Shown here: positions 54,670-63,735 of the stretch, in pieces
Layout of the letters: every line of letters starts with the position of its first letter
How positions within the stretch are numbered: position 1 is the stretch's first letter
DNA from: Deinococcus indicus
Lineage (GTDB): Bacteria; Deinococcota; Deinococci; Deinococcales; Deinococcaceae
Length of the DNA: 64,000 nucleotides
Direction: 5' to 3'
Assembly (NCBI RefSeq): GCF_002198095.1
Contig: NZ_NHMK01000010.1
Coordinates: forward strand, 1 to 64,000
Made by a program: the position numbers and the translations under genes
The notes under the pieces: model-generated
Told to the model about the DNA's origin: nothing
The model's input: only the letters and a program-made list of their open reading frames with translations
Database searches by the model: none

Positions 54670-55365
54670 TCAGCGCCAGGAGATCAGGTCGGGCGGCAGG
54701 TGGTGCGTCTCGTTGAAGGTATCGAGGCTGACGCGCCCCCCGCCGAAGGTCAGCCGCGTGACCGAGGCGTTCTTCACGCGCCAGTTCAGGGTCAGCGCGG
54801 AGGCGTCCGGGGCGTCCAGGGCGAGGGCGACGGTCAGGCCGATCACGCCGCCGCTGGTGAAGGCCAGCACGGTCGAGCCGCTGCCCTGGCGCAGCACGTC
54901 GGTCAGCGCGGCCCGCACGCGCGCCCGGAACTCTGCCCAGGGTTCGACCCGGCGGTCGGTGAGGGTCCCGGCCTGCCACGCGGCGGCCAGGGCTTCGAGG
55001 TAGTTCTGGAAGGCGCGGTTGCGTTCCGGGCCGCCGGTCTGCGCGGCCAGTTCGGCGGACAGCGCCGCGAAGGCCGGGTCCCGCTCGGCCAGGATGGGGG
55101 CGAGGTGACCGACGAGGCCGTCCCCGTCGAATTCCGCCAGTCTGGGGTCGAGGACAGGGTCGGGCCAGCCGGGCTGGTGGGCCAGCTGGGCGCTGCGCCG
55201 CTGCCGCACGAGCGGGCCGTGCAGGACGTGCGTGGGGCGCACGCCCGCCGCGTGCAGGGCCGCGCCGACCGTCCAGGCCTGCTGCTCGCCCAGCGGGGAG
55301 AGGCGGTCGGTGTCGGCCTCGAACGGCGTGGCCTGCCCGTGGCGGATCAGGATCAGTTCGCTCAT
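54670..55365 (-). CDS. Histidine phosphatase (phosphoglycerate-mutase-like)
   Basis: 231 residues from ATG 55365 (MSELILIRHGQATPFEAD). Family motifs: catalytic LIRHGQAT at residues 6-13, LSPLGEQQAWTVGAAL, and the second catalytic His region VLAFTSGGVIG near 170, although the usual HG of the second His motif reads TSGG here, so full activity is uncertain. May dephosphorylate a small metabolite or phosphoprotein. The start codon falls inside the terminus of repeat copy E; the longer in-frame extension upstream is repeat-derived and not used. Confidence 0.82.
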   Translation of the reverse strand: MSELILIRHGQATPFEADTDRLSPLGEQQAWTVGAALHAAGVRPTHVLHGPLVRQRRSAQLAHQPGWPDPVLDPRLAEFDGDGLVGHLAPILAERDPAFAALSAELAAQTGGPERNRAFQNYLEALAAAWQAGTLTDRRVEPWAEFRARVRAALTDVLRQGSGSTVLAFTSGGVIGLTVALALDAPDASALTLNWRVKNASVTRLTFGGGRVSLDTFNETHHLPPDLISWR

Positions 55366-55522
55366 ATGAACTCCGATTGAATGGGCTGCAAAGCCCATTC
55401 AATCCGGGCAGATGCGACTCGTAGAGCTGCCCCGCAGAGTAGGAGAAAAACGGGTTCCGGACGTGAAGCTGGCAGATCAGTGGTGTTCCGATCTGTCAGC
55501 GAAACAGACGGAACCCGTATCA
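55364..55522 (-). repeat. Dispersed palindromic repeat, copy E, filling the gap between two genes
   Basis: On the plus strand it begins CATATGAACTCCGATTGAATGGG, has the hairpin GATTGAATGGGCTGCAAAGCCCATTCAATC and ends CAGACGGAACCCGTATCA. It occupies the whole gap between the kinase gene and the phosphatase gene, both on the minus strand. The kinase stop TGA is the repeat's first three bases on that strand, and the phosphatase ATG lies in the other terminus. Confidence 0.92.
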
Positions 55523-56662
55523 CGCGCGGGCGTCCTGCTCCCGGATGCGCCGCCACGCCTCGCGGATCAGCCACCCGGCCTGACCGGCCAGCGGGGCGAA
55601 ACGCGGGTCGCTGGTCTGCCCGGCGCGGTAGCGCGCGAAGATCTGGATGACGATCACCGCCAGTTTGAAGTGGCCCAGCACCTCGTACCACGGCAGCGCC
55701 CGTTCCAGCGCCGCGAGGTGTGATTGCGGGTCGCTCGTCACATGACGAGCAGCGCGCGCCGCGTAGCGGGCGACCAGTTCGTCGCGGCCCAGGAAGCCGG
55801 GCGAGGCTGCGCCGACCTCGTTGGGCGCCCCGCCGGGCAGCTCGGGCATGGTCCAGTAGGTCAGGGTCAGGCCCAGGTCCACCAGGGGGTCGCCCACGGT
55901 GGTCATCTCCCAGTCCAGCAGCGCCGTCACGCGGCCCGGATCGGCCGGGTCCAGCATCAGGTTGTCCAGCTTGAAGTCGTTGTGGACCAGCGTGTGCGCG
56001 CTCTCGGGGGGCGTGTGCGCCTCCAGCCACGCGATCACGCGCTCGTCGTTCAGGTCGTCCGGGGCGGGCAGGTCGCCCGTGTCCCGCAGCGCCTCGCGCG
56101 CGCGTCGCCAGCGCCCGGCCCAGCCGGATACCTGCCGCGCATTGAAGCCCTCGGGCTTGCCGATGTCCCGCAGGCCCGCCGCGTCGATATCCACCGCATG
56201 CAGGTCCGCTAGCGTGTCGGCCAGCGCGCCGGACATGCGCCGCGCCGCGTCCGGAAGGTCGCGGTACTCGGCGGGCAGGCGCGTGCGGACCACCGTGCCG
56301 TGGCGGCGTTCCATCAGGTAGAACGGCGAACCGATCACGGCCGGGTCCTCCACGATCAGCGCCGGGCGGGGCGCGACCGGCAGCACCGGGTGGATCTTCT
56401 CCAGCAGGTGCGCCTCGCGGACCATGTCGTGCGCGCCCTTCGGGACCGGCCCCAGCGGCGCGCGGCGCAGCACGTACTCCTGCCCGCCCCGCGCCGGATC
56501 GCCCGCCCGCACGAGGTACGTCAGGTTCGAGAACCCGCCGGGGAACTGCAGGGCGCTCAGGTCGTCCACGTCACCCGCCACGCGGCCGCGCATGGCCTCG
56601 CGCAGCGCGTCCAGCGGCAGTTCCTCACCCGGCCGGACCGGGGCCGTCTCGGGTCGGGTCAC
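55520..56662 (-). CDS. Aminoglycoside-phosphotransferase-like kinase, ACAD10/11-type phosphotransferase
   Basis: 380 residues from GTG 56662, overlapping the SDR stop by GTGA. APH fold: FPGGFSNLTYLVRAGD near 45, EYVLRRAPLGPVPKGAHDM near 65, PFYLMERRHGTVVRTR near 130, catalytic HNDFKLDNLMLDPADPGRVTALLDWEMTTVGDPLVDLG near 245-285 (Brenner-like HxDxxxxN and DWE). Such kinases are found fused to or next to acyl-CoA dehydrogenases (ACAD10/11), where they act on hydroxy-acyl-CoA or related intermediates; the link to this operon fits that. Antibiotic resistance is unlikely. Confidence 0.85.
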   Translation of the reverse strand: MTRPETAPVRPGEELPLDALREAMRGRVAGDVDDLSALQFPGGFSNLTYLVRAGDPARGGQEYVLRRAPLGPVPKGAHDMVREAHLLEKIHPVLPVAPRPALIVEDPAVIGSPFYLMERRHGTVVRTRLPAEYRDLPDAARRMSGALADTLADLHAVDIDAAGLRDIGKPEGFNARQVSGWAGRWRRAREALRDTGDLPAPDDLNDERVIAWLEAHTPPESAHTLVHNDFKLDNLMLDPADPGRVTALLDWEMTTVGDPLVDLGLTLTYWTMPELPGGAPNEVGAASPGFLGRDELVARYAARAARHVTSDPQSHLAALERALPWYEVLGHFKLAVIVIQIFARYRAGQTSDPRFAPLAGQAGWLIREAWRRIREQDARA

Positions 56663-57474
56663 GCCCGCGACTCCTCCGGGTGACCCGCGCCGGGCTGCGC
56701 TGCGAAGGCCTGACCGTCGAGCAGCTTCATGGCCTTGCCACGCAGGTGACGCATCTTGCTGATCCACTCCTCGTAGTTGTTGGCCTTGTTCTGGAAGGAC
56801 TTCAGGGTGCTCGGATGCGTGGTCACCAGGAAGCCGTCGGCACGCAGGACTTCCAGGGTCTTCTCGACCAGTTCGTCGGTGGTGATCGCGGTCTGCTGAA
56901 GCAGCGGCGCGTTCTGGATCATCGGCGTCCACACGCCCTCCGGGCACAGCGCAGCGACCTTGATGCCCCGGTCGCCGTACGTGATCGCCAGCCACTCCGC
57001 GAACGCCAGGGCCGCATGCTTGGTCACCGCGTACGGCGCGGAGTGCAGTTCGGTCAGCAGACCCGCCGCCGACGCCGTGTTCAGCAGGTACCCCTCGCCC
57101 CGCTCCAGCATGTGCGGCAGCACGTGACGGGCCGCCCACACGTGACTCATCACGTTCACGCGGTGAATCAGGTCCCAGTGCTTGTCACTCGTTTCCGGCC
57201 CCTCGCCGATGGCGATCCCGGCGTTCGAGCACAGCAGGTCGATGCGGCCCTCGTTCGCCAGCACGTCGTCGATCAGGCCCTTGACGCCCGCCTCCTGCCC
57301 GATGTCGGCCGGCAGGAACCGCGCGCCCATCTCGGCCGCCTTCGCCGCGCCAACCTCCGCGTTCCGGTCGGACGCCACGACCACCGCGCCCTCCTTCACG
57401 AACCGCTGCGCCAGCGCCAGCCCGATCCCGGACGCCGCTCCCGTCACCACAATCACTTTTCCGTTGAATTCCAT
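56659..57474 (-). CDS. Short-chain dehydrogenase/reductase (SDR)
   Basis: 271 residues from ATG 57474, with GGAGGA upstream inside the end of the toxin gene. Classical SDR: cofactor motif TGAASGIGLALAQRF near 12, NAG in LLCSNAGIAIGEG near 88, catalytic Ser (LLNTASAAGLL) and YAVTKHAALAF near 155. Oxidises or reduces an alcohol/ketone with NAD(P), probably a hydroxyacyl intermediate given its neighbours. Transcribed with the upstream Doc gene by 1-base spacing. Confidence 0.9.
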   Translation of the reverse strand: MEFNGKVIVVTGAASGIGLALAQRFVKEGAVVVASDRNAEVGAAKAAEMGARFLPADIGQEAGVKGLIDDVLANEGRIDLLCSNAGIAIGEGPETSDKHWDLIHRVNVMSHVWAARHVLPHMLERGEGYLLNTASAAGLLTELHSAPYAVTKHAALAFAEWLAITYGDRGIKVAALCPEGVWTPMIQNAPLLQQTAITTDELVEKTLEVLRADGFLVTTHPSTLKSFQNKANNYEEWISKMRHLRGKAMKLLDGQAFAAQPGAGHPEESRA

Positions 57475-57475
57475 G

Positions 57476-57874
57476 TCATTCCTCCGTTAGTGGTGTTACC
57501 AGTTGGATTAATCGTTCAGCGACCATTCTCGGGTCAGCCAGTTGACCCTGAGCCGTCGCCAGGACCAGCTCGAACACTGCGTCATCCGACCCACTCAAAT
57601 GCAGTCCGTTCATAAGGAGAAACACGTACGTTGACGCGTAGGCCGTGCGTTTGTTGCCATCTATGAACGCATGATTCCTGGAAAGGAAGTAGAGATACGC
57701 CGCCGCCTTTTCTACTGGAGTGGGATAGAGCTCCACACCGAAAGCCTGCATGGCCGGCTGAGCAACTGCTGAGGCAAGTGCTCCTGCGTCACGAAGTCCC
57801 GGAAGACCCCCGTGCGCTGCAATGGCCTCGTCATGCAAATCGGTCACGTTCTCGGCAGTGAGGTGAACTGTCAT
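57476..57874 (-). CDS. doc: Doc-type toxin (Fic/Doc family kinase)
   Basis: 132 residues from ATG 57874, overlapping the antitoxin by ATGA. The Doc motif HAFIDGNKRTAY starts at residue 68, matching HxFx(D/N)GNKRT; the first helix LTAENVTDLHDEAIAAHGG is typical of Doc. Doc phosphorylates elongation factor Tu and stops translation. Paired with an AbrB/SpoVT-type antitoxin as in other AbrB-Doc modules. The GC content is lower than in surrounding genes, consistent with horizontal gain. The module sits between an acyl-CoA dehydrogenase gene and an SDR gene. Confidence 0.92.
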   Translation of the reverse strand: MTVHLTAENVTDLHDEAIAAHGGLPGLRDAGALASAVAQPAMQAFGVELYPTPVEKAAAYLYFLSRNHAFIDGNKRTAYASTYVFLLMNGLHLSGSDDAVFELVLATAQGQLADPRMVAERLIQLVTPLTEE

Positions 57875-58086
57875 GCGTCACTGAGCCGGGCCAGCAGGTC
57901 AGACTTGTCAGCGAACAGTTTCTCCTTCGCCTGCGCGAAACTCAGTCCAGGTTGTGCGGGACGCAGGATGAGGCCTCCATCAGTCGGCTCGATCACGACC
58001 TCTTCCTGAAATCCGTACAGTTCCAGAAGCTCTTTGGGAATGATCAGCGCGCGGGACTTTCCGATAGTTGTCAGCTTCTTCTGCAT
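57871..58086 (-). CDS. AbrB/SpoVT-type antitoxin
   Basis: 71 residues from ATG 58086. Swapped-hairpin AbrB domain: LTTIGKSRALIIPKELLELYG at residues 5-25, VVIEPTDGGLILRPA; the C-terminal tail (FAQAKEKLFADKSDLLARLSD) probably binds and blocks Doc. It should bind the palindrome immediately upstream and repress its own operon, as most antitoxins do. A perfect TATAAT -10 lies five bases before the ATG. Confidence 0.92.
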   Translation of the reverse strand: MQKKLTTIGKSRALIIPKELLELYGFQEEVVIEPTDGGLILRPAQPGLSFAQAKEKLFADKSDLLARLSDA

Positions 58087-58092
58087 GGCTGA

Positions 58093-58109
58093 TTATAACC
58101 GGGTTATAA
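58093..58109 (-). promoter_or_regulatory. Operator-promoter of the toxin-antitoxin operon
   Basis: TTATAACCGGGTTATAA is an almost perfect 17-base palindrome (8-bp arms around one base). On the minus strand its right arm contains the -10 TATAAT seven bases before the antitoxin gene. Binding of the AbrB antitoxin would shut off its own transcription. Confidence 0.8.
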
Positions 58110-58111
58110 CT

Positions 58112-59340
<1,229 letters not shown>

Positions 59341-59344
<4 letters not shown>

Positions 59345-59685
59345 AGGGGTTCCTCCTCGGGGGTCAGGGGCCGGAAGCTGGCGCCCGCACCCTCGATGCT
59401 CAGCAGAAAGGTGCGGAAACCGACGTTCCCCTCGCGCCGCAACACCAGATTCAGGGCCAGCAGGCTCTCCTGAATCGCCCCGGCCTGCTCCAGCAGCGCG
59501 GGGGCGTCGTCCTGCGCGATCAGGTGCGCGTAGCGGGCATCCTCGTCGAACAGCACCCGGTACGGGTCGAAGGCGGGCGTGGGCTCGAAGCTGGCGTCAA
59601 TGGCGAACGGTCCGGCACCGGTGACGGTCAGGGTGCCCAGGACCTCTGCGCCCCGCTCCAGGGTGTAGACAGCGCCGGGGTTCAC
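59341..59685 (-). CDS. Small conserved-looking protein of unknown function
   Basis: 114 residues from ATG 59685, overlapping the thioesterase stop and the next gene start by 4 bases each, so it is a real member of the operon. No recognised domain. It reads as a mixed alpha/beta soluble protein: [20 protein letters not shown] at the start, [20 protein letters not shown] in the middle, and [20 protein letters not shown]. No signal peptide or membrane segment. Its place between thioesterase and acyl-CoA dehydrogenase suggests a helper in acyl-CoA metabolism. Confidence 0.75.
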
Positions 59686-60107
59686 GGCACGTCCGCGCGG
59701 GCGATGGTGCCCAGCGCCGTGGCGACGAGTTTCTCCTGACCGCCCTGCGCGGCGTAGAGGTCGCAGCGGGTCACGGCCTGCCGCTTCCCGGCGCTGAGCA
59801 CCGTGCCACGCCCGATCAGGGTGTCGCCCTGCGCGGGCCGCAGGAAGTTGATCTTGAATTCACTCGTCAGGACGCTGGGTCCCAGCGCGGCGGCTCCCAT
59901 GAACGTCAGGGTGATGTCCGCCAGGGTCGCCTGCAGGCCGCCGTGCGCGAAGCCGTGGTGCTGGGTCAGGTCGGGGCGCAGCGCGAGGCTCACCTCGACC
60001 CCTTCGGGCGTGAAGCGGATCGCGCGAGCGCCGACGAGGGTGCTGAACGGCTGGGCGTCCAGCACACCCTGCGCCATGGCGAGCATGTCGGTCGGGGCAC
60101 TGGTCAT
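59682..60107 (-). CDS. PaaI-type hotdog thioesterase
   Basis: 141 residues from ATG 60107. Hotdog fold: LALRPDLTQHHGFAHGGLQATLADITLTF near 45-72, with the HGG-type active-site loop (HGFAHGGL), SEFKINFLRPAQGDTLIGRG, and VTRCDLYAAQGGQEKLVATALGTI at the end. Hydrolyses acyl-CoA, possibly removing dead-end CoA esters during degradation. Joined to its neighbours by 4-base overlaps on both sides. Confidence 0.88.
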   Translation of the reverse strand: MTSAPTDMLAMAQGVLDAQPFSTLVGARAIRFTPEGVEVSLALRPDLTQHHGFAHGGLQATLADITLTFMGAAALGPSVLTSEFKINFLRPAQGDTLIGRGTVLSAGKRQAVTRCDLYAAQGGQEKLVATALGTIARADVP

Positions 60108-60567
60108 AGGTAGACCCGGAAGACGCTCTCGGCGGTGCAGGCGGGCTTGTCGGCACCTTCAATCTCGATGGTGTTGGCGACCGTGATCTGCACGAAGCCC
60201 TGGCCGGGTTCGGCGGACTGGAGGACGGCGCGGTTGCGCAGGCGGGCACCGGCCCGGACGGGCGCGATGAAGCGCACGCGGTTCAGGCCGTAGTTGACGG
60301 TCAGGCGCGCGCCGTCGATGTGGGGGGCGCCGCCGTGGGTCATGAACTCACCGGCCAGCAGGGAGAGGGTCAGGAACCCGTGCGCGATGGTGCCGCCAAA
60401 CGGTCCCTGCGCGGCCTTGTCCTGGTCCACGTGAATGAACTGGTGGTCGCCGGTGGCGTGTGCGAAGGCGTCGATGCGGGTCTGGCCGACGGTGATCCAG
60501 TCGGACAGCGCGACCTGCGTGCCGACATGCGCGGCCAGTTCATCCGGCCGGATTCCGGCGGGCGCGG

Positions 60568-60571
<4 letters not shown>
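60104..60571 (-). CDS. MaoC-type enoyl-CoA hydratase
   Basis: 155 residues from ATG 60571. MaoC/hydratase-2 motif: ITVGQTRIDAFAHATGDHQFIHVDQDKAAQGPFGGTIAHGFLTLSL with the catalytic Asp and His (ATGDHQFIH, GTIAHGFLTLSL) near 40-70, followed by YGLNRVRFIAPVRAGARLRNR. Adds water to a trans-2-enoyl-CoA giving the R-3-hydroxyacyl-CoA. Serves the same degradation pathway as the acyl-CoA dehydrogenase. Confidence 0.92.
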
Positions 60572-61344
<773 letters not shown>

Positions 61345-61382
61345 GGGGTCCTCCGGGTGGAAATGAATGGGGTTGCCCGGCC

Positions 61383-61412
61383 AGCATAAGCGAAAGTTTA
61401 CGTGCGCGTCAA
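61383..61412 (-). promoter_or_regulatory. Promoter of the fatty-acyl operon with embedded dyad
   Basis: On the minus strand: -35 TTGACG (61407-61412), 18-base spacer, -10 TATGCT (61383-61388). The sequence TTGACGCGCACGTAAA across the -35 (61397-61412) is an imperfect dyad (12 of 16 positions symmetric), a plausible fatty-acid-responsive TetR/FadR-type site; the regulator is not in the window. Confidence 0.6.
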
Positions 61413-61480
61413 TTTTGAACGCGGGGGGATATTTGCTGCAGCTTGGCAGGACAGCAGAACGACGCAGCGGGCTGGATAGA

Positions 61481-61535
61481 TTGACTTTGCTCCTTACCTA
61501 CCGTACGGTAAGGAGGCTGCTTACCGACCGGTAAG
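61481..61535 (+). promoter_or_regulatory. Promoter with two TetR-type operators before the ABC exporter genes
   Basis: -35 TTGACT (61481-61486), 17-base spacer, -10 TACGGT (61504-61509). Operator 1 overlaps the -10 with the perfect 12-base palindrome TACCGTACGGTA (61499-61510). Operator 2 is CTTACCGACCGGTAAG (61520-61535). Both share TACCG...CGGTA arms typical of TetR-family repressors. Confidence 0.7.
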
Positions 61536-61561
61536 TCAAGCCTCAAGTCAAGGGAGATGCT

Positions 61562-62638
61562 ATGTACCTGGCCCTGCGCGAACTCCGCCACCACCGCCTC
61601 CGCTCGCTGCTGATCGGCGGCATCGTCACCCTGATCGCCTTCATGGTGCTCATGCTCACCGGCCTCACCCGCGGCCTCGCCCACGACAACGCCGCGCTCC
61701 TCATCGAAACGCCCGCCACGCACTTCGTGACCACCCGCGACTCCGGGGGCGTCTTCACACGCTCCTTCCTGACGCCCGACACCGTCACGCGCCTTCAGGC
61801 CGTCGCCGGCGCGCAAGCCACGCCCCTCGCGCAGAGCTTCGCCACCCTCAGCCACGGCGACCAGCAACTCAGCGGCGTCCTGATGGGCGTACAACCCGGC
61901 AGCTTCATGAACCCCGCCGCTCAGCAGGGCCAACCCCTGAGCGCCGGCAGCACCGGAGCGGTCGTCGACGAATCCCTGCGCGAAGACGGCGTGACCCTCG
62001 GGGACACCCTCACCCTCAAACCCGGCGGCGAGACCCTGCAGGTGATCGGCTTCACGCGCGCCGCCCGCCTCAACCACCAGCCGGTCGTGTTCGTCACCCT
62101 GCAGCACTGGCAGACCCTGAACCCCCGCCTGCAGGGCACCGTGAACACCGTCGCCCTGAACGCGCAGGGCGAAGCGGCCGCCCTCGCCGCGCAGCTTCCC
62201 GGCGTGACCGTCCACACGCGCGCCGCCGCCCTCCAAGAACTGCCCGGCTACCGCGAGGAACAGGGCAGCCTGATCATGATCCAGGTGTTCCTGATCGTCG
62301 TGGCCGCCTTCGTGCTGGCCGTGTTCTTCTACGTCCTGACCCTCCAGAAAACGCCGCAGTTCGGGCTGCTCAAGGCCATCGGTGCCAGCACCCGCACCCT
62401 GGCCGGCAGTCTCGTGGCGCAGATGATGGTCCTGAGCGTTCTGGCGGTCACGGTGGCCGCGCTGGTCACGCTGGGCGCCGCCGCCCTGCTCCCGGCCGGG
62501 CTGCCGTTCACCCTGACGGCCCCCACCGTGCTGGGCGCGTCGGCCCTGCTGGTCGCGGTCGCGGCACTCAGCAGCCTGCTCAGCCTCGGCAGCATCGCCC
62601 GCGTCGACCCGCTGATCGCCATCGGCGCCTCCACGTGA
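61562..62638 (+). CDS. ABC transporter permease, HrtB/DevC/MacB-like
   Basis: 358 residues from ATG 61562; GGGAG upstream. One helix at the start (LRSLLIGGIVTLIAFMVLML, residues 14-33), a large extracytoplasmic domain (about 40-240) and three C-terminal helices (VFLIVVAAFVLAVFFYVLTL, then near 300 and 340), the MacB/FtsX topology. QKTPQFGLLKAIGASTRTLAG is the coupling motif. Resembles HrtB haem exporters and DevC. Works with the ATPase gene at 62700. Expressed from a TetR-type operator-controlled promoter; haem or drug stress is the likely signal. Confidence 0.82.
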   Translation: MYLALRELRHHRLRSLLIGGIVTLIAFMVLMLTGLTRGLAHDNAALLIETPATHFVTTRDSGGVFTRSFLTPDTVTRLQAVAGAQATPLAQSFATLSHGDQQLSGVLMGVQPGSFMNPAAQQGQPLSAGSTGAVVDESLREDGVTLGDTLTLKPGGETLQVIGFTRAARLNHQPVVFVTLQHWQTLNPRLQGTVNTVALNAQGEAAALAAQLPGVTVHTRAAALQELPGYREEQGSLIMIQVFLIVVAAFVLAVFFYVLTLQKTPQFGLLKAIGASTRTLAGSLVAQMMVLSVLAVTVAALVTLGAAALLPAGLPFTLTAPTVLGASALLVAVAALSSLLSLGSIARVDPLIAIGAST

Positions 62639-62699
62639 CCGCCCACGTGACCCGCCCCGCCAGCCGCCTCTCCCCCACCCGTCAGCCCAGGAGAACCGC

Positions 62700-63428
62700 A
62701 TGACCGCCTCCCTGCACACCCAGCCCACGCCCGCCCAGCCGCACCCTTCGCCGTCCAACCCGCCCACGCTGTCGCTGCGCGCGGTCAGCAGAACCTACGG
62801 GGACGGCGACGGCACCGTCACGGCCCTGCACCCGACCACGCTCGATGTGCGGCCCGGCGAACTCGTCGCGGTCAGCGGCCCCAGCGGTAGCGGCAAGAGC
62901 ACCTTCCTGGCCCTGGCCGGCGCGCTTCTGCAGCCCAGCACCGGTCAGGTCCTGATCGCCGGGCAGGACGTCACGGCGCTCCCGGCCGCCGCGCTGCCTG
63001 CCTTCCGCCTGAAGCAACTGGGGTTCGTGCTTCAGAGCAGCAACCTGATCCCGTACCTGACCGTGCGCGAACAGCTGACGCTGGTCACCCACCTCACCGG
63101 TCAGGACGCACACGCCGGTCGGACCCGCGCGGACGCCCTGCTGCGCACCCTGGGCCTGGGCGACCGGGCCGGGCACTACCCGGCGGCCCTGAGCGGCGGT
63201 CAGCGGCAGCGGGTGGCCGTCGCGCGCGCCCTGATGAACGACCCGCAGCTGATCCTGGCCGACGAACCTACCGCCAGCCTGGACGGCCCGCGCGGCCGTG
63301 AAGTCGTGCAGATGCTCGCCCAGCAGGTCCGGGAGCGCGGCCGGGCCGCCGTGATGGTCACGCACGACGACCGCGTGCTGGACCTGTGCGACCGCGTGTT
63401 ACACATCGTGGACGGCCGCCTGAACTGA
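62700..63428 (+). CDS. ABC transporter ATP-binding protein, HrtA/DevA/LolD-like
   Basis: 242 residues from ATG 62700. Walker A GPSGSGKST near 63, Q-loop GFVLQSSNLIPYL near 108, signature LSGGQRQRVAVARALMNDP near 160, Walker B LILADEPTASLDG and H-loop AAVMVTHDDRVLDLCD near 220. The FVLQ...NLIPYL words are typical of MacB/LolD/HrtA ATPases. Starts 61 bases after the permease gene and forms an exporter with it. A solo terminus of the dispersed repeat follows directly after its stop. Confidence 0.9.
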   Translation: MTASLHTQPTPAQPHPSPSNPPTLSLRAVSRTYGDGDGTVTALHPTTLDVRPGELVAVSGPSGSGKSTFLALAGALLQPSTGQVLIAGQDVTALPAAALPAFRLKQLGFVLQSSNLIPYLTVREQLTLVTHLTGQDAHAGRTRADALLRTLGLGDRAGHYPAALSGGQRQRVAVARALMNDPQLILADEPTASLDGPRGREVVQMLAQQVRERGRAAVMVTHDDRVLDLCDRVLHIVDGRLN

Positions 63429-63735
63429 GGCCGGAATCCGTATGACACAATCCTCACCTGACCGCCCGTGAAGCTGCGCAGCACACACAAACCCGTTCCG
63501 GCAACCAGACCGACCCGCCAGAGCAGAAGCCGTCAACCGTCCGCCGCAGGACCTCCGGAGGCACATCTTTTCGTGTTTGGCACGTCAGAAAACTGGAATG
63601 TCACACCAGAACCCGGCTGACCCGGTCTTCATCTGGAACGCTGTGACAGGCGCGAGACCGGCCCCCCGGCACACTGAGTCTCAAGTTGCACTCCCTGACC
63701 GGAACGGTCGGACGGCCAGTGCATCGGGAGGCCTC
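63429..63735. other. Intergenic region before a spore-coat-U-domain gene
   Basis: About 307 bases. The left edge carries GGAATCCGTATGA (63433-63445), an isolated terminus of the dispersed repeat. The remainder has no gene and no clear promoter hexamers; ACGGTCGGACGG words near 63705 have no assigned role. Confidence 0.5.
63431..63446 (-). repeat. Dispersed palindromic repeat, solo terminus (copy I)
   Basis: On the minus strand TCATACGGATTCCGG matches the terminal consensus of the family exactly over 14 bases. It lies 2 bases after the ABC ATPase stop. No internal part of the repeat follows. Confidence 0.55.

Noticed and set aside
55520..57139. A fused 539-residue protein spanning SDR-region codons and the kinase
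   Set aside because: The extra N-terminal part is the wrong frame of the SDR gene; the kinase starts at GTG 56662 within a GTGA overlap.
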